5,283 nt of DNA, taken from an uncultured Desulfovibrionaceae bacterium. Its GTDB lineage: Bacteria > Desulfobacterota > Desulfovibrionia > Desulfovibrionales > Desulfovibrionaceae. Positions within the stretch are counted from its first letter, which is position 1. The number at the start of each line of letters is the position of its first letter. Position numbers and translations under genes: made by a program. The DNA lies in assembly GCA_949427775.1 (NCBI GenBank), contig CASQEL010000167.1, forward strand, positions 1 through 5,283, written 5' to 3'. A model generated the notes under the pieces. It saw nothing but the letters and a program-made list of their open reading frames with translations. It was not told where the DNA came from and searched no databases. Of this stretch, positions 1 to 4,981 are shown in pieces.

Positions 1-830
1 ATGAAGGCCATGACGCGCCTGGGCACCGCGCCGAAATAGTGATCTTCCATTTCCTGCCCCTTGGGGGAGGAAAGGCCGCTCAGGGTCGTTCCGGTCATGA
101 GCAGATCGGGGCGCAGCGCGGCAAGGCGGCGATCCACAAGAAAGTATTCCTGTTCCGCGCCGACCATGGGGCTGACATGGGTGGCCCCGGTGTCGCCGAA
201 CAGGCGCAGCACGCGCACAGCCTGCCGGGAGACGGCCTCGATGGAGCGCAGCAGAGGCGTCTTGCGGTCCAGGGATTCGCCGGACCAGGAATAGAAAATG
301 GTGGGAATATGCAGGGTATTGCCGCCTCTGCCGGGCAGGATGAAGACCGGCGCCGTGGGGTCCCAGGCGGTATAGCCGCGCGCCTCGAACGTGGAACGGA
401 TGCCGCCGGAAGGGAAGGAGGAAGCGTCAGGCTCCCCGCATACCAGCATCTTGCCGGAAAACTCCTGAATGGCGTGCCCGTCTCCGGTGGGGGCAAGAAA
501 GGCGTCGTGCTTTTCCGCCGTGACGCCGGTCATGGGCTGGAACCAGTGCGTGTAGTGCGTTGCTCCGCGTTCCAGCGCCCAGTCGCGGATGGCTCCGGCT
601 ACAATATCCGCGATGTCCGCGGGCATGGGGGTGCGGCAGCGGATGGTCTTTTCCATCTTCTTGTACACCTCGCGCGGCAGACGCTCGCGCATGGCGTGCA
701 GATTGAACACGTCTCGGCCGAACAGACTCGGCATGTCCACGACTGGCCGCAGCGGGGCCGGGCCGGACGACTCCCGGGGAGTATTGGCGGAAAGAATATC
801 ACGAATGGCTTCCTGACGCGGTGAACTCAT
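1..830 (-). CDS. glnN: Type III glutamine synthetase, N-terminal part (runs off the left edge)
   Basis: It makes glutamine from glutamate, ammonia and ATP in the cytoplasm, the entry step of ammonia assimilation. I translated 276 codons from the ATG at 828-830; the family is usually about 700 residues, so more than half the protein lies beyond position 1. Family-typical stretches are visible: THWFQPMTG (about residues 94-102), SFPSGGIRSTFEARG, the IPTIFYSWSGE block from residue 175, GAEQEYFLVDR from residue 224, whose glutamates E226 and E228 fit the metal-binding EQE of glutamine synthetases, RPDLLMTGTTL, and KGQEMEDHYFG at 257-267. These fit GSIII and not GSI or GSII, which are shorter and lack this N-terminal region. 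The start is supported by a GAGGAG Shine-Dalgarno six bases upstream. The gene has its own sigma-54-type promoter and lies downstream of a NifA-like regulator, so nitrogen control is likely. The reading frame is intact throughout the visible part. Confidence 0.93.
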   Translation of the reverse strand, partial: MSSPRQEAIRDILSANTPRESSGPAPLRPVVDMPSLFGRDVFNLHAMRERLPREVYKKMEKTIRCRTPMPADIADIVAGAIRDWALERGATHYTHWFQPMTGVTAEKHDAFLAPTGDGHAIQEFSGKMLVCGEPDASSFPSGGIRSTFEARGYTAWDPTAPVFILPGRGGNTLHIPTIFYSWSGESLDRKTPLLRSIEAVSRQAVRVLRLFGDTGATHVSPMVGAEQEYFLVDRRLAALRPDLLMTGTTLSGLSSPKGQEMEDHYFGAVPRRVMAF

Positions 831-836
831 GGTTTG

Positions 837-842
837 CTCCTC
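837..842 (-). promoter_or_regulatory. Shine-Dalgarno sequence of glnN
   Basis: On the minus strand GAGGAG lies six bases before the ATG at 828-830 and fixes that start. It overlaps the perfect 8-bp palindrome TCACGTGA at 841-848, which may be chance. Confidence 0.8.
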
Positions 843-855
843 ACGTGATGGCATG

Positions 856-876
856 TGCCCGTGCTGTTCACGGGCA
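856..876 (-). promoter_or_regulatory. GC-rich hairpin in the predicted glnN 5' leader
   Basis: TGCCCGTG (856-863) and CACGGGCA (869-876) form a perfect 8-bp stem with a 5-base loop. If transcription starts near 881, as the sigma-54 promoter predicts, the hairpin begins about five bases from the mRNA 5' end and ends about 13 bases before the Shine-Dalgarno. Such 5'-terminal stems can protect mRNA from decay. It could alternatively be a protein-binding dyad in DNA. There is no U-tract, so it is not a terminator. Confidence 0.5.
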
Positions 877-891
877 TGACGGACCTGTTCA

Positions 892-907
892 GGCAAGAAG
901 AGTGCCA
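892..907 (-). promoter_or_regulatory. Sigma-54 (RpoN) promoter of glnN
   Basis: The minus strand reads TGGCACTCTTCTTGCC. Against the sigma-54 consensus TGGCACG-N4-TTGCW it has the invariant GG (905-906) and GC (893-894) exactly ten bases apart, plus the full TGGCAC and TTGC boxes; only the seventh and last bases differ. The predicted start is near 881, giving a leader of about 50 bases. Sigma-54 promoters need an enhancer-binding activator, and the upstream gene encodes one. A sigma-70 -10-like TATAAT also occurs at 956-961 but has no convincing -35. Confidence 0.85.
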
Positions 908-946
908 AGAGGACAATAGATGTCGGCGTTAATTAAAAATATATTA

Positions 947-959
947 TTTCAACATATTA
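947..959 (+). promoter_or_regulatory. IHF-like bending site between enhancer and promoter
   Basis: TTTCAACATATTA matches the IHF consensus WATCAA-N4-TTR at eight of nine defined positions. It lies in a markedly AT-rich stretch (about 926-970) in an otherwise GC-rich window, midway between the sigma-54 promoter and the nearest dyad. IHF sites in this position commonly bring enhancer-bound activators to the promoter. AT-rich DNA gives chance IHF matches, so confidence is moderate. Confidence 0.45.
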
Positions 960-1000
960 TAAATACTTTTCAGGAGGGCCGGGGGGTGAGGCGAAAATAA

Positions 1001-1017
1001 AATCTACATTTATGTAG
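1001..1017. repeat. Dyad repeat copy 1, candidate activator-binding site
   Basis: The repeat AATCTACATTTATGTAG contains the perfect dyad CTACA-N4-TGTAG at 1004-1017. Its centre is about 130 bp upstream of the predicted glnN start. It is 16/17 identical to copy 2, in the same orientation and exactly 80 bp away. The position fits an upstream activating sequence for a sigma-54 activator. The arrangement (ACA-N4-TGT) differs from the classical NifA site TGT-N10-ACA. Confidence 0.6.
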
Positions 1018-1080
1018 CTTTTATGAGAAAGAACCATGCCGGAGAGGCCGGGGTTCGGCAAAGCGGAAGGGGAAACAGGG

Positions 1081-1097
1081 AATCTACATTTTTGTAG
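1081..1097. repeat. Dyad repeat copy 2, candidate activator-binding site
   Basis: AATCTACATTTTTGTAG contains CTACA-N4-TGTAG at 1084-1097, centred about 210 bp upstream of the predicted glnN start. It differs from copy 1 by one base in the spacer. Conservation extends three bases beyond the palindrome on the left side. On the minus strand it lies just beyond a run of seven T (1098-1104) that follows the regulator's 3' hairpin. Confidence 0.6.
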
Positions 1098-1137
1098 AAA
1101 AAAATATCAGGAAACAACATTTTCCACAAAAATGTTG
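1098..1137 (-). terminator. Possible weak terminator of the regulator gene
   Basis: CAACATTTT and AAAATGTTG form a perfect 9-bp stem with a 5-base loop (1115-1137), starting three bases after the regulator's TAA. On the minus strand it is followed by TTTCC and then a run of seven T at 1098-1104. The stem is AT-rich and the main T-run is about ten bases from it, so termination would be inefficient. Read-through into glnN is possible but would be additional to the sigma-54 promoter. Confidence 0.35.
1124..1137 (-). repeat. Degenerate dyad repeat copy 3
   Basis: The minus strand reads CAACATTTTTGTGG, matching 12 of 14 bases of copy 2 (CTACATTTTTGTAG). It begins 40 bp from copy 2 and lies four bases beyond the regulator's stop codon. 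It overlaps the 9-bp inverted repeat at 1115-1137, so it may be a third activator site, part of a terminator, or both. It is the weakest of the three copies. Confidence 0.35.
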
Positions 1138-1140
1138 ATT

Positions 1141-2790
1141 TTATGCAGGCCGGGTTTGTTTGCGGCGGAATTCCTTATAGCTGATGCCGTATTTCTTCAT
1201 GCGCAGGGCCATGATGCGATCTGTCAGCCCCAGCTCACGGGCAGCCTTGCCCATATTGCCTTCATACTGGCGCAACGCCTCAAGGATGCAGCCTTTTTCC
1301 AGTTCGTCCAGACGGGGTTGAAGCGGACCGACGGCACGGCTCCGCCCCCGCCGGACGCCGGGAGCGGAGATCGGGCAGCCCCTGCTGTGCAGTTCCGGGG
1401 GCAGATGCTGGGGCAGAATGACGCCTTCCTCTCCGGTCAGCAGCACGGCCCGTTCCATAATGTTTTCCAGTTCGCGGATATTGCCGGGCCATTCATAGCG
1501 CTGAAGCATATCCGCCGCGCTGAGGGACAGGTTCATTTCCGTCCGTCCCCCCGCCGCTGCGAACTTTTTCATGAAGTGAGCCGCCAGCAGGGCGATGTCT
1601 CCGCTGCGTTCGCGGAGCGGGGGCAGTTCAATGGGAAAGACATTCAGGCGATAATAGAGGTCGCCCCGGAATGTTCCCTGGCGGACCATATCTTCCAGCG
1701 GCCGGTTGGTGGCGGTGATCAGGCGCACGTCCGCGCGGCGGGTTTCCGTGCCGCCCAGCCGTTCGTAGCTGCGTTCCTGGATGGCGCGCAGCAGCTTGGC
1801 CTGGGTAAGCGGGGGCAGATCCCCCACTTCATCCAGAAACAGCGTGCCGCCGTCCGCCTGTTCAAAGCGGCCCCGGTACAGGCTTTGCGCTCCTGTGAAC
1901 GCGCCGCGCTCATGGCCGAACAGCTCGTTTTCGACCAGAGTTTCAGGCAGAGCGGCGCAGTTCAGGGTGATGAAGGGCTTGTTCGCACGCGGGCTTGCCG
2001 CGTGGACGGCCAGTGCGGCCAGTTCCTTGCCCGTACCGCTTTCCCCTCGCAGCAGCACTGTGGCGGAGGAGCGGGCCACCTGTTCGATGCGGGCGTAGAC
2101 CTGCTGCATGGCCTCGCATGTCCCCACGAAAAAGGGAGAACGGAGGCTTACCCTGCCTCTGTCATGTCCTCCGGCGGCGGATGGGTACGCATCCCGCTCC
2201 GGGAGGTCGCTTTGGCGAACTCTGGCCGCGCGGGCCAGCATGGAGGCGACGATGGCCAGCAGGCGGGCATCTTCCTCCAGGGTGGAGGTGTCGGCGAAAA
2301 GCCGATCCACAGACAAGGCGCCGATGGCCTGATCGTCGGCCCGGATGGGCACGCAGATAAAGGAAACAGTATCCTTGCGCAGATTGCGGGAACGGGTGCG
2401 GTTGAGAAAGAGCGGCTCGTCCGACACGTTGGAAATGACCATGGGGCGTCCCGTGCGGATAACCGTGCCGGTGACGCCTTCTCCCGCCGCATAGTGACCG
2501 CGGGCCTGTTCCGCGGCATTAAGCCCATAGGAGCTTTCGATGTGAATGCTCCCGTCCCTGGGGGAAACCAGAGAAATCGCGCCCCGCATCATGGCCATGT
2601 GCCGGGCCATGAGGCACAGCGCGCCGTCCAGGGTTTCGCCGATATGGGCGGCGCTGTCGAGAAGTCGGCTCAGTTCGAACAGCAGGCGCAGCTCGCGCAC
2701 ATCGTCGCGAACGCCATTGCGCAGGCTGGGCAGAGCATCATTTTGATTCGTCCCGGATACGACGGGACGGCGCGGAGAGGGTATTTTCAT
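1141..2790 (-). CDS. NifA-like sigma-54-dependent transcriptional activator (GAF, AAA+, Fis-type HTH)
   Basis: This 549-residue enhancer-binding protein remodels sigma-54 RNA polymerase with ATP to open promoters. Domains in order: a GAF sensor at about 34-187, with the NifA-typical run GEGVTGTVIRTGRPMVISN and EPLFLNR followed by FICVPIR and IGALSVDR; an AAA+ domain at about 221-450 with Walker A GESGTGKE (249-256), the sigma-54 loop GAFTGA (296-301), Walker B GGTLFLDE (314-321), TATNRP (359-364), the FRGDLYYRLN segment (374-383) and WPGNIREL (434-441); then a linker and a C-terminal HTH at about 512-535, ending in RMKKYGI. All catalytic motifs are intact and there is no receiver domain, so control is probably by GAF ligand or a partner such as a PII protein. 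The Cys-rich linker (CX4C) of oxygen-sensitive rhizobial NifA is absent. The ATG at 2788-2790 is the first in frame, but its ribosome site is poor. Its likely target is the adjacent glnN. Confidence 0.92.
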   Translation of the reverse strand: MKIPSPRRPVVSGTNQNDALPSLRNGVRDDVRELRLLFELSRLLDSAAHIGETLDGALCLMARHMAMMRGAISLVSPRDGSIHIESSYGLNAAEQARGHYAAGEGVTGTVIRTGRPMVISNVSDEPLFLNRTRSRNLRKDTVSFICVPIRADDQAIGALSVDRLFADTSTLEEDARLLAIVASMLARAARVRQSDLPERDAYPSAAGGHDRGRVSLRSPFFVGTCEAMQQVYARIEQVARSSATVLLRGESGTGKELAALAVHAASPRANKPFITLNCAALPETLVENELFGHERGAFTGAQSLYRGRFEQADGGTLFLDEVGDLPPLTQAKLLRAIQERSYERLGGTETRRADVRLITATNRPLEDMVRQGTFRGDLYYRLNVFPIELPPLRERSGDIALLAAHFMKKFAAAGGRTEMNLSLSAADMLQRYEWPGNIRELENIMERAVLLTGEEGVILPQHLPPELHSRGCPISAPGVRRGRSRAVGPLQPRLDELEKGCILEALRQYEGNMGKAARELGLTDRIMALRMKKYGISYKEFRRKQTRPA

Positions 2791-2814
2791 GGGGCCGCCG
2801 GAGAAAACCCGATT

Positions 2815-2843
2815 ACAGTAAGCCTTTTACCCGGAGAAGGCAA
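2815..2843 (-). promoter_or_regulatory. Weak sigma-70 promoter candidate for the regulator gene
   Basis: On the minus strand TTGCCT (2838-2843) and TACTGT (2815-2820) are separated by 17 bases. An overlapping better -10-like hexamer, TGTAAT (2812-2817), has a poor -35 at normal spacing. Either would start transcription within about 20 bases of the regulator's ATG. Each box matches only about half the consensus, so this is tentative. Confidence 0.3.
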
Positions 2844-2892
2844 TGTGCCCCGGAAGTCGTCCGGAAGAGAATACTCCGCTTTTTTCCCGTAT

Positions 2893-2924
2893 CGCCGGGG
2901 GACTCCGGCGGGTGGGCTGTCCCC
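2893..2924. other. Overlapping inverted repeats in non-coding DNA upstream of the regulator
   Basis: CGCCGG (2893-2898) pairs with CCGGCG (2905-2910), and the overlapping GGGGAC (2898-2903) pairs with GTCCCC (2919-2924), so two mutually exclusive short stems are possible. In GC-rich DNA such stems arise easily. The 2791-3081 interval contains no coding region I can support. Confidence 0.25.
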
Positions 2925-2967
2925 GCGCGTTGCGGCGTTTCTTCGCCGACCATAATAAAAGTTCTTG

Positions 2968-2998
2968 AAGGAAGGAGGGGGCGTGGGGGAGGAAGGAA
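2968..2998 (+). repeat. Perfect polypurine mirror repeat (14-base arms)
   Basis: AAGGAAGGAGGGGG (2968-2981) is followed by CGT and then by its mirror image GGGGGAGGAAGGAA (2985-2998). A homopurine tract with mirror symmetry is the sequence requirement for intramolecular triplex (H-DNA). The right arm is also the left half of the adjoining hairpin, so two purine tracts compete for one pyrimidine tract at 3011-3028. Confidence 0.8.
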
Positions 2999-3030
2999 AC
3001 TTCTTCCAAGAAGTTTCCTTCCTCCCCCAC
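2983..3030 (-). terminator. Large 23-bp-stem intergenic hairpin, probable terminator of the dehydrogenase/amidohydrolase operon
   Basis: Bases 2983-3005 and 3008-3030 are perfect inverse complements around a central CC, giving a 23-bp stem (in practice a tip of TTCCAA). It lies about 50 bases beyond the amidohydrolase stop and before the regulator. On the minus strand the stem is followed by a C/T-rich stretch and reaches CTTTTATTA only about 25 bases later; on the plus strand it is followed more directly by a T-rich tract (3038-3053). It is therefore an atypical terminator and might act on either strand. From memory, similar purine-rich hairpins recur between genes in Desulfovibrio-type genomes; I could not check this. 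Confidence 0.6.
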
Positions 3031-3051
3031 ACCATACTTCTTTTCTTTCTT

Positions 3052-3069
3052 TTGCGGCGGTCGCCGCAA
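3052..3069. repeat. GC-rich palindrome after the amidohydrolase stop
   Basis: TTGCGGCG and CGCCGCAA flank a 2-base centre, an 8-bp perfect dyad 12 bases beyond the stop codon. The minus-strand RNA after it is A-rich, not U-rich, so it is not a terminator by itself. It could form a short 3' stem that protects the transcript end. Confidence 0.4.
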
Positions 3070-3081
3070 CACCAACATGCT

Positions 3082-3867
3082 CTACACCAACAGAGCTTCG
3101 CTGTTGCGCAGCAACTGTTCCAACGCCGCGTCGCTGAGACGGGCGCGCCGTTGGAGGTCGTGCTGCGCCTCTGCCGGATCATACAGGGGGTAGTCGCTGC
3201 CGAACAGCACGCGATCCCGAGGATGACCGGCAAGGATGGCGTGAAGCAGTTGGTCGCTGATGAAGGGCGTGCAGGACGAGGTTTCCAGCCAGACATTGCG
3301 GCCCACCAGGGCCTTGAGCGAGTGTTCCCATTGCTGATAGCCGCCGAGGTGCGCGGCGATGATGCGCAGGCGCGGGAACTGGTCCAGCAACGCCGCGACC
3401 TTGTAGGGGCAGGAAGGATTCTGTTCCGGCGGGAGGCGGTCGCCGATATGGATTTCAAAGATGAAGTCGTCCTGCGCGAATTCCAGAATGGGCAGCAGTC
3501 GGGGATCGTTGAGCCGGAAATGCTGAAAATCCGGATGCAGCTTGATGCCCTTGATGCCCGCCGCCTTGAGCCGGTTCAACTGGGATTCCCATTCCGTGTA
3601 ACCGGGATGAACGGTGCCGAAGGCAATGACCTCCCGGTGTTCCCGTTGCAGCGTGATGGCGTAGTTGTTGGCGGGCACGACCTGGGCGGGTTCCGTGGCG
3701 GCGCAGAGCACGACGAAGCGATCCATGCCCGCCCGGCGTTCCCGTTGCTTGAGATCCGTGATGGTCCCGTCTCCGGCGCACTCCACGTGATAATAGTCGT
3801 TCAGGTGTTCCACGGCCTTGTGAGCTATCTTGGGGTGAAAGGCGTGGGTGTGGATATCAATGAACAT
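3082..3867 (-). CDS. Metal-dependent TIM-barrel amidohydrolase (amidohydrolase_2 family)
   Basis: The 261-residue product is a cytoplasmic hydrolase or decarboxylase-like enzyme of the amidohydrolase superfamily. The barrel's metal ligands are recognisable: the HxH motif in MFIDIHTHAF (H6, H8), a further histidine in EIHIGD (H140), AAHLGG (H173) and the final aspartate in LFGSDYPLYDP (D225). GIKLHPDFQ (106-114) is also typical of the family. The length fits a minimal barrel without insertions. The frame stays open far upstream, but that part is out-of-frame dehydrogenase sequence; the protein homology begins at the ATG at 3865-3867, which has GGAAAG as a modest ribosome site. It starts 17 bp after the dehydrogenase stop, so the two are co-transcribed. 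The substrate cannot be read from the sequence. ACMSD-like decarboxylases and lactone-type hydrolases belong to the same fold family. Confidence 0.88.
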   Translation of the reverse strand: MFIDIHTHAFHPKIAHKAVEHLNDYYHVECAGDGTITDLKQRERRAGMDRFVVLCAATEPAQVVPANNYAITLQREHREVIAFGTVHPGYTEWESQLNRLKAAGIKGIKLHPDFQHFRLNDPRLLPILEFAQDDFIFEIHIGDRLPPEQNPSCPYKVAALLDQFPRLRIIAAHLGGYQQWEHSLKALVGRNVWLETSSCTPFISDQLLHAILAGHPRDRVLFGSDYPLYDPAEAQHDLQRRARLSDAALEQLLRNSEALLV

Positions 3868-3884
3868 GGCGCGTTCTTTCCGGA

Positions 3885-4859
3885 TCAGTCGGGGAGGTAT
3901 TCGCGGTTGACCACATTGCGGGGCCGCCCTTCCTGCCAGGCGCGGATGTTTTCCGCGGTGAGCCTGGTGATGTTGCGGCGGGCCTTGACCGTGGCCCAAC
4001 TGATATGCGGCGTGATCAAGGTGTTGGGCGTCCCCAGCAGGGGATTGTCCGGCGCGGGAGGTTCCGTGGAAAGCACGTCGGCCCCGAATCCGCCGAGACG
4101 GCCGCTGTGCAGGGCTTCGGCCACGGCGCTTTCGTCCAGCAGGGGACCGCGCGCCGTGTTGATAAGCAGCGCGCCGGGCTTCATCGCCGCCAGGCGTTCC
4201 CGATTGATCAGGCCGCGCGTGCTGTCGGTGAGGGGGCAGTGCAACGTCAGAACATCGGCTTCCGCGAACAGCGTTTTCTGATCCGCAAAACGGAACGGCG
4301 CATAGTCCGGCGGCGTGCCCGCGGAACGGCTGTGAGCCAGCACGGACATGCCGAAGGCGTGGGCCAGTTCGCCCACGCGGCGGCCGATATGGCCGAACCC
4401 CATGATGCCCATGGTCAGGCCGGTCAGCTCGCGCTGCGGGGTCTTCCAGAAGCACCAGTCCACGGCGCGGCTCCATTCGCCCGCGCGCACCGATGCGTCG
4501 TGGAGACTGGTGCGGCGACACAATTCCAGCAGCAGGGCCATGACGTGCTGGGCCACGGCGTCCACGCCGTAGGCCACCACATTGCAGACGGGAATGCCCC
4601 GGCGTCCGGCGGCGGCGATATCCACCACGTCGTAGCCGGTGGCCACCACGCAGATGCAGCGCAGTTCGGGGAGCGCGTCGAGAATTTCTCCGGTCAGGCG
4701 GGTTTTGTTGGTCACGACGATCCGGGCATGAGCCGCCCGTTCCACCACCTGTTCGGGCGGCGTGCGTTCGTATACGGTCAGAGAACCGCAGGCTTCCAGC
4801 GGTGTCCAGGGGTTGTCGCCGGGATTGAGCACCTGACCGTCAAGAACAACGATATGCAT
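3885..4859 (-). CDS. D-2-hydroxyacid dehydrogenase (glycerate dehydrogenase / hydroxypyruvate reductase type)
   Basis: The 324-residue enzyme should interconvert a 2-oxo acid and a D-2-hydroxy acid with NAD(P)H in the cytoplasm. The substrate domain flanks a Rossmann domain whose nucleotide motif is GFGHIG (154-159). The catalytic triad is present: R237 in NTARGPLLDE, E266 in DVLSTEPP and H285 in TPHISWAT. The TPHxxWAT form is typical of the glycerate dehydrogenase/hydroxypyruvate reductase branch. After the second Rossmann strand the sequence is LAHSRS, not the usual acidic residue of NAD enzymes, hinting at NADPH use. The ATG at 4857-4859 is chosen because GGAGG lies five bases upstream and the family fold begins there; the frame extends further but reads through the promoter and the pal terminator. 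It is the first gene of an operon with the amidohydrolase. Phosphoglycerate or lactate dehydrogenase are less likely: the ACT domain and the matching active-site context are missing. Confidence 0.92.
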   Translation of the reverse strand: MHIVVLDGQVLNPGDNPWTPLEACGSLTVYERTPPEQVVERAAHARIVVTNKTRLTGEILDALPELRCICVVATGYDVVDIAAAGRRGIPVCNVVAYGVDAVAQHVMALLLELCRRTSLHDASVRAGEWSRAVDWCFWKTPQRELTGLTMGIMGFGHIGRRVGELAHAFGMSVLAHSRSAGTPPDYAPFRFADQKTLFAEADVLTLHCPLTDSTRGLINRERLAAMKPGALLINTARGPLLDESAVAEALHSGRLGGFGADVLSTEPPAPDNPLLGTPNTLITPHISWATVKARRNITRLTAENIRAWQEGRPRNVVNREYLPD

Positions 4860-4864
4860 ATGCG

Positions 4865-4869
4865 CCTCC
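4865..4869 (-). promoter_or_regulatory. Shine-Dalgarno sequence that fixes the dehydrogenase start
   Basis: GGAGG on the minus strand, five bases before the ATG at 4857-4859. It selects this start over in-frame codons further upstream. Confidence 0.85.
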
Positions 4870-4891
4870 GTGGTACGCCGGTATCGTCGAG

Positions 4892-4920
4892 AGCATACTG
4901 CATCTCCGGACCGCGGTCCA
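4892..4920 (-). promoter_or_regulatory. Sigma-70 promoter candidate for the dehydrogenase/amidohydrolase operon
   Basis: On the minus strand TGGACC (4915-4920) and TATGCT (4892-4897) are 17 bases apart, each matching four of six consensus bases. The predicted start is near 4885, about 25 bases before the ATG. The preceding pal gene ends in a terminator, so this operon needs its own promoter and this is the best candidate in the gap. Confidence 0.5.
4908..4919. promoter_or_regulatory. Perfect 12-bp palindrome overlapping the -35 box, possible operator
   Basis: GGACCGCGGTCC reads the same on both strands. It covers most of the candidate -35 element and the start of the spacer, where a dimeric repressor would block RNA polymerase. 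No regulator for it is encoded in the window. Confidence 0.45.
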
Positions 4921-4926
4921 CAACGA

Positions 4927-4956
4927 CGAAAAGGGCCGCCCCGGAGGGCGGCCCTT
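4927..4956 (-). terminator. Intrinsic terminator of pal
   Basis: AAGGGCCGCCC (4931-4941) and GGGCGGCCCTT (4946-4956) form an 11-bp GC-rich stem with a 4-base loop. On the minus strand the stem runs directly into TTTTC, a short U-tract. It lies 25 bases after the pal stop codon. It makes pal the last gene of its transcript. Confidence 0.88.
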
Positions 4957-4981
4957 GCGGATTCGCTGTCGCGGCAAGCGA

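Noticed and set aside
39..824. Plus-strand 261-codon open frame opposite glnN
   Set aside because: It is antisense to the clear GSIII coding sequence and shows no domain or start signal.
831..900. Glutamine riboswitch or similar leader RNA upstream of glnN
   Set aside because: The predicted leader is only about 50 bases with one simple hairpin. I do not see the conserved core of a known riboswitch class.
956..961. TATAAT as a sigma-70 promoter for glnN
   Set aside because: No acceptable -35 hexamer lies 16-18 bases upstream, and the stretch is simply AT-rich. The sigma-54 site nearby is far stronger.
1036..2955. Plus-strand 639-codon open frame
   Set aside because: It is antisense to the intact NifA-like gene, its translation has no recognisable domain, and it has no ribosome site. 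Long open antisense frames are common opposite GC-rich genes.
2787..3458. Minus-strand 223-codon frame across the amidohydrolase 3' half and the intergenic hairpin
   Set aside because: It is out of frame with the amidohydrolase, crosses a large hairpin, and encodes Arg/Ser/Pro-rich sequence without family features.
2965..4281. Plus-strand 438-codon open frame
   Set aside because: It begins inside the intergenic hairpin and runs antisense to the amidohydrolase and dehydrogenase, both of which have complete motifs. The translation is low-complexity and not protein-like.
3868..4521. N-terminal extension of the amidohydrolase frame
   Set aside because: The extension is the out-of-frame shadow of the dehydrogenase. 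The real protein begins at the ATG at 3865-3867 with the HxH motif.
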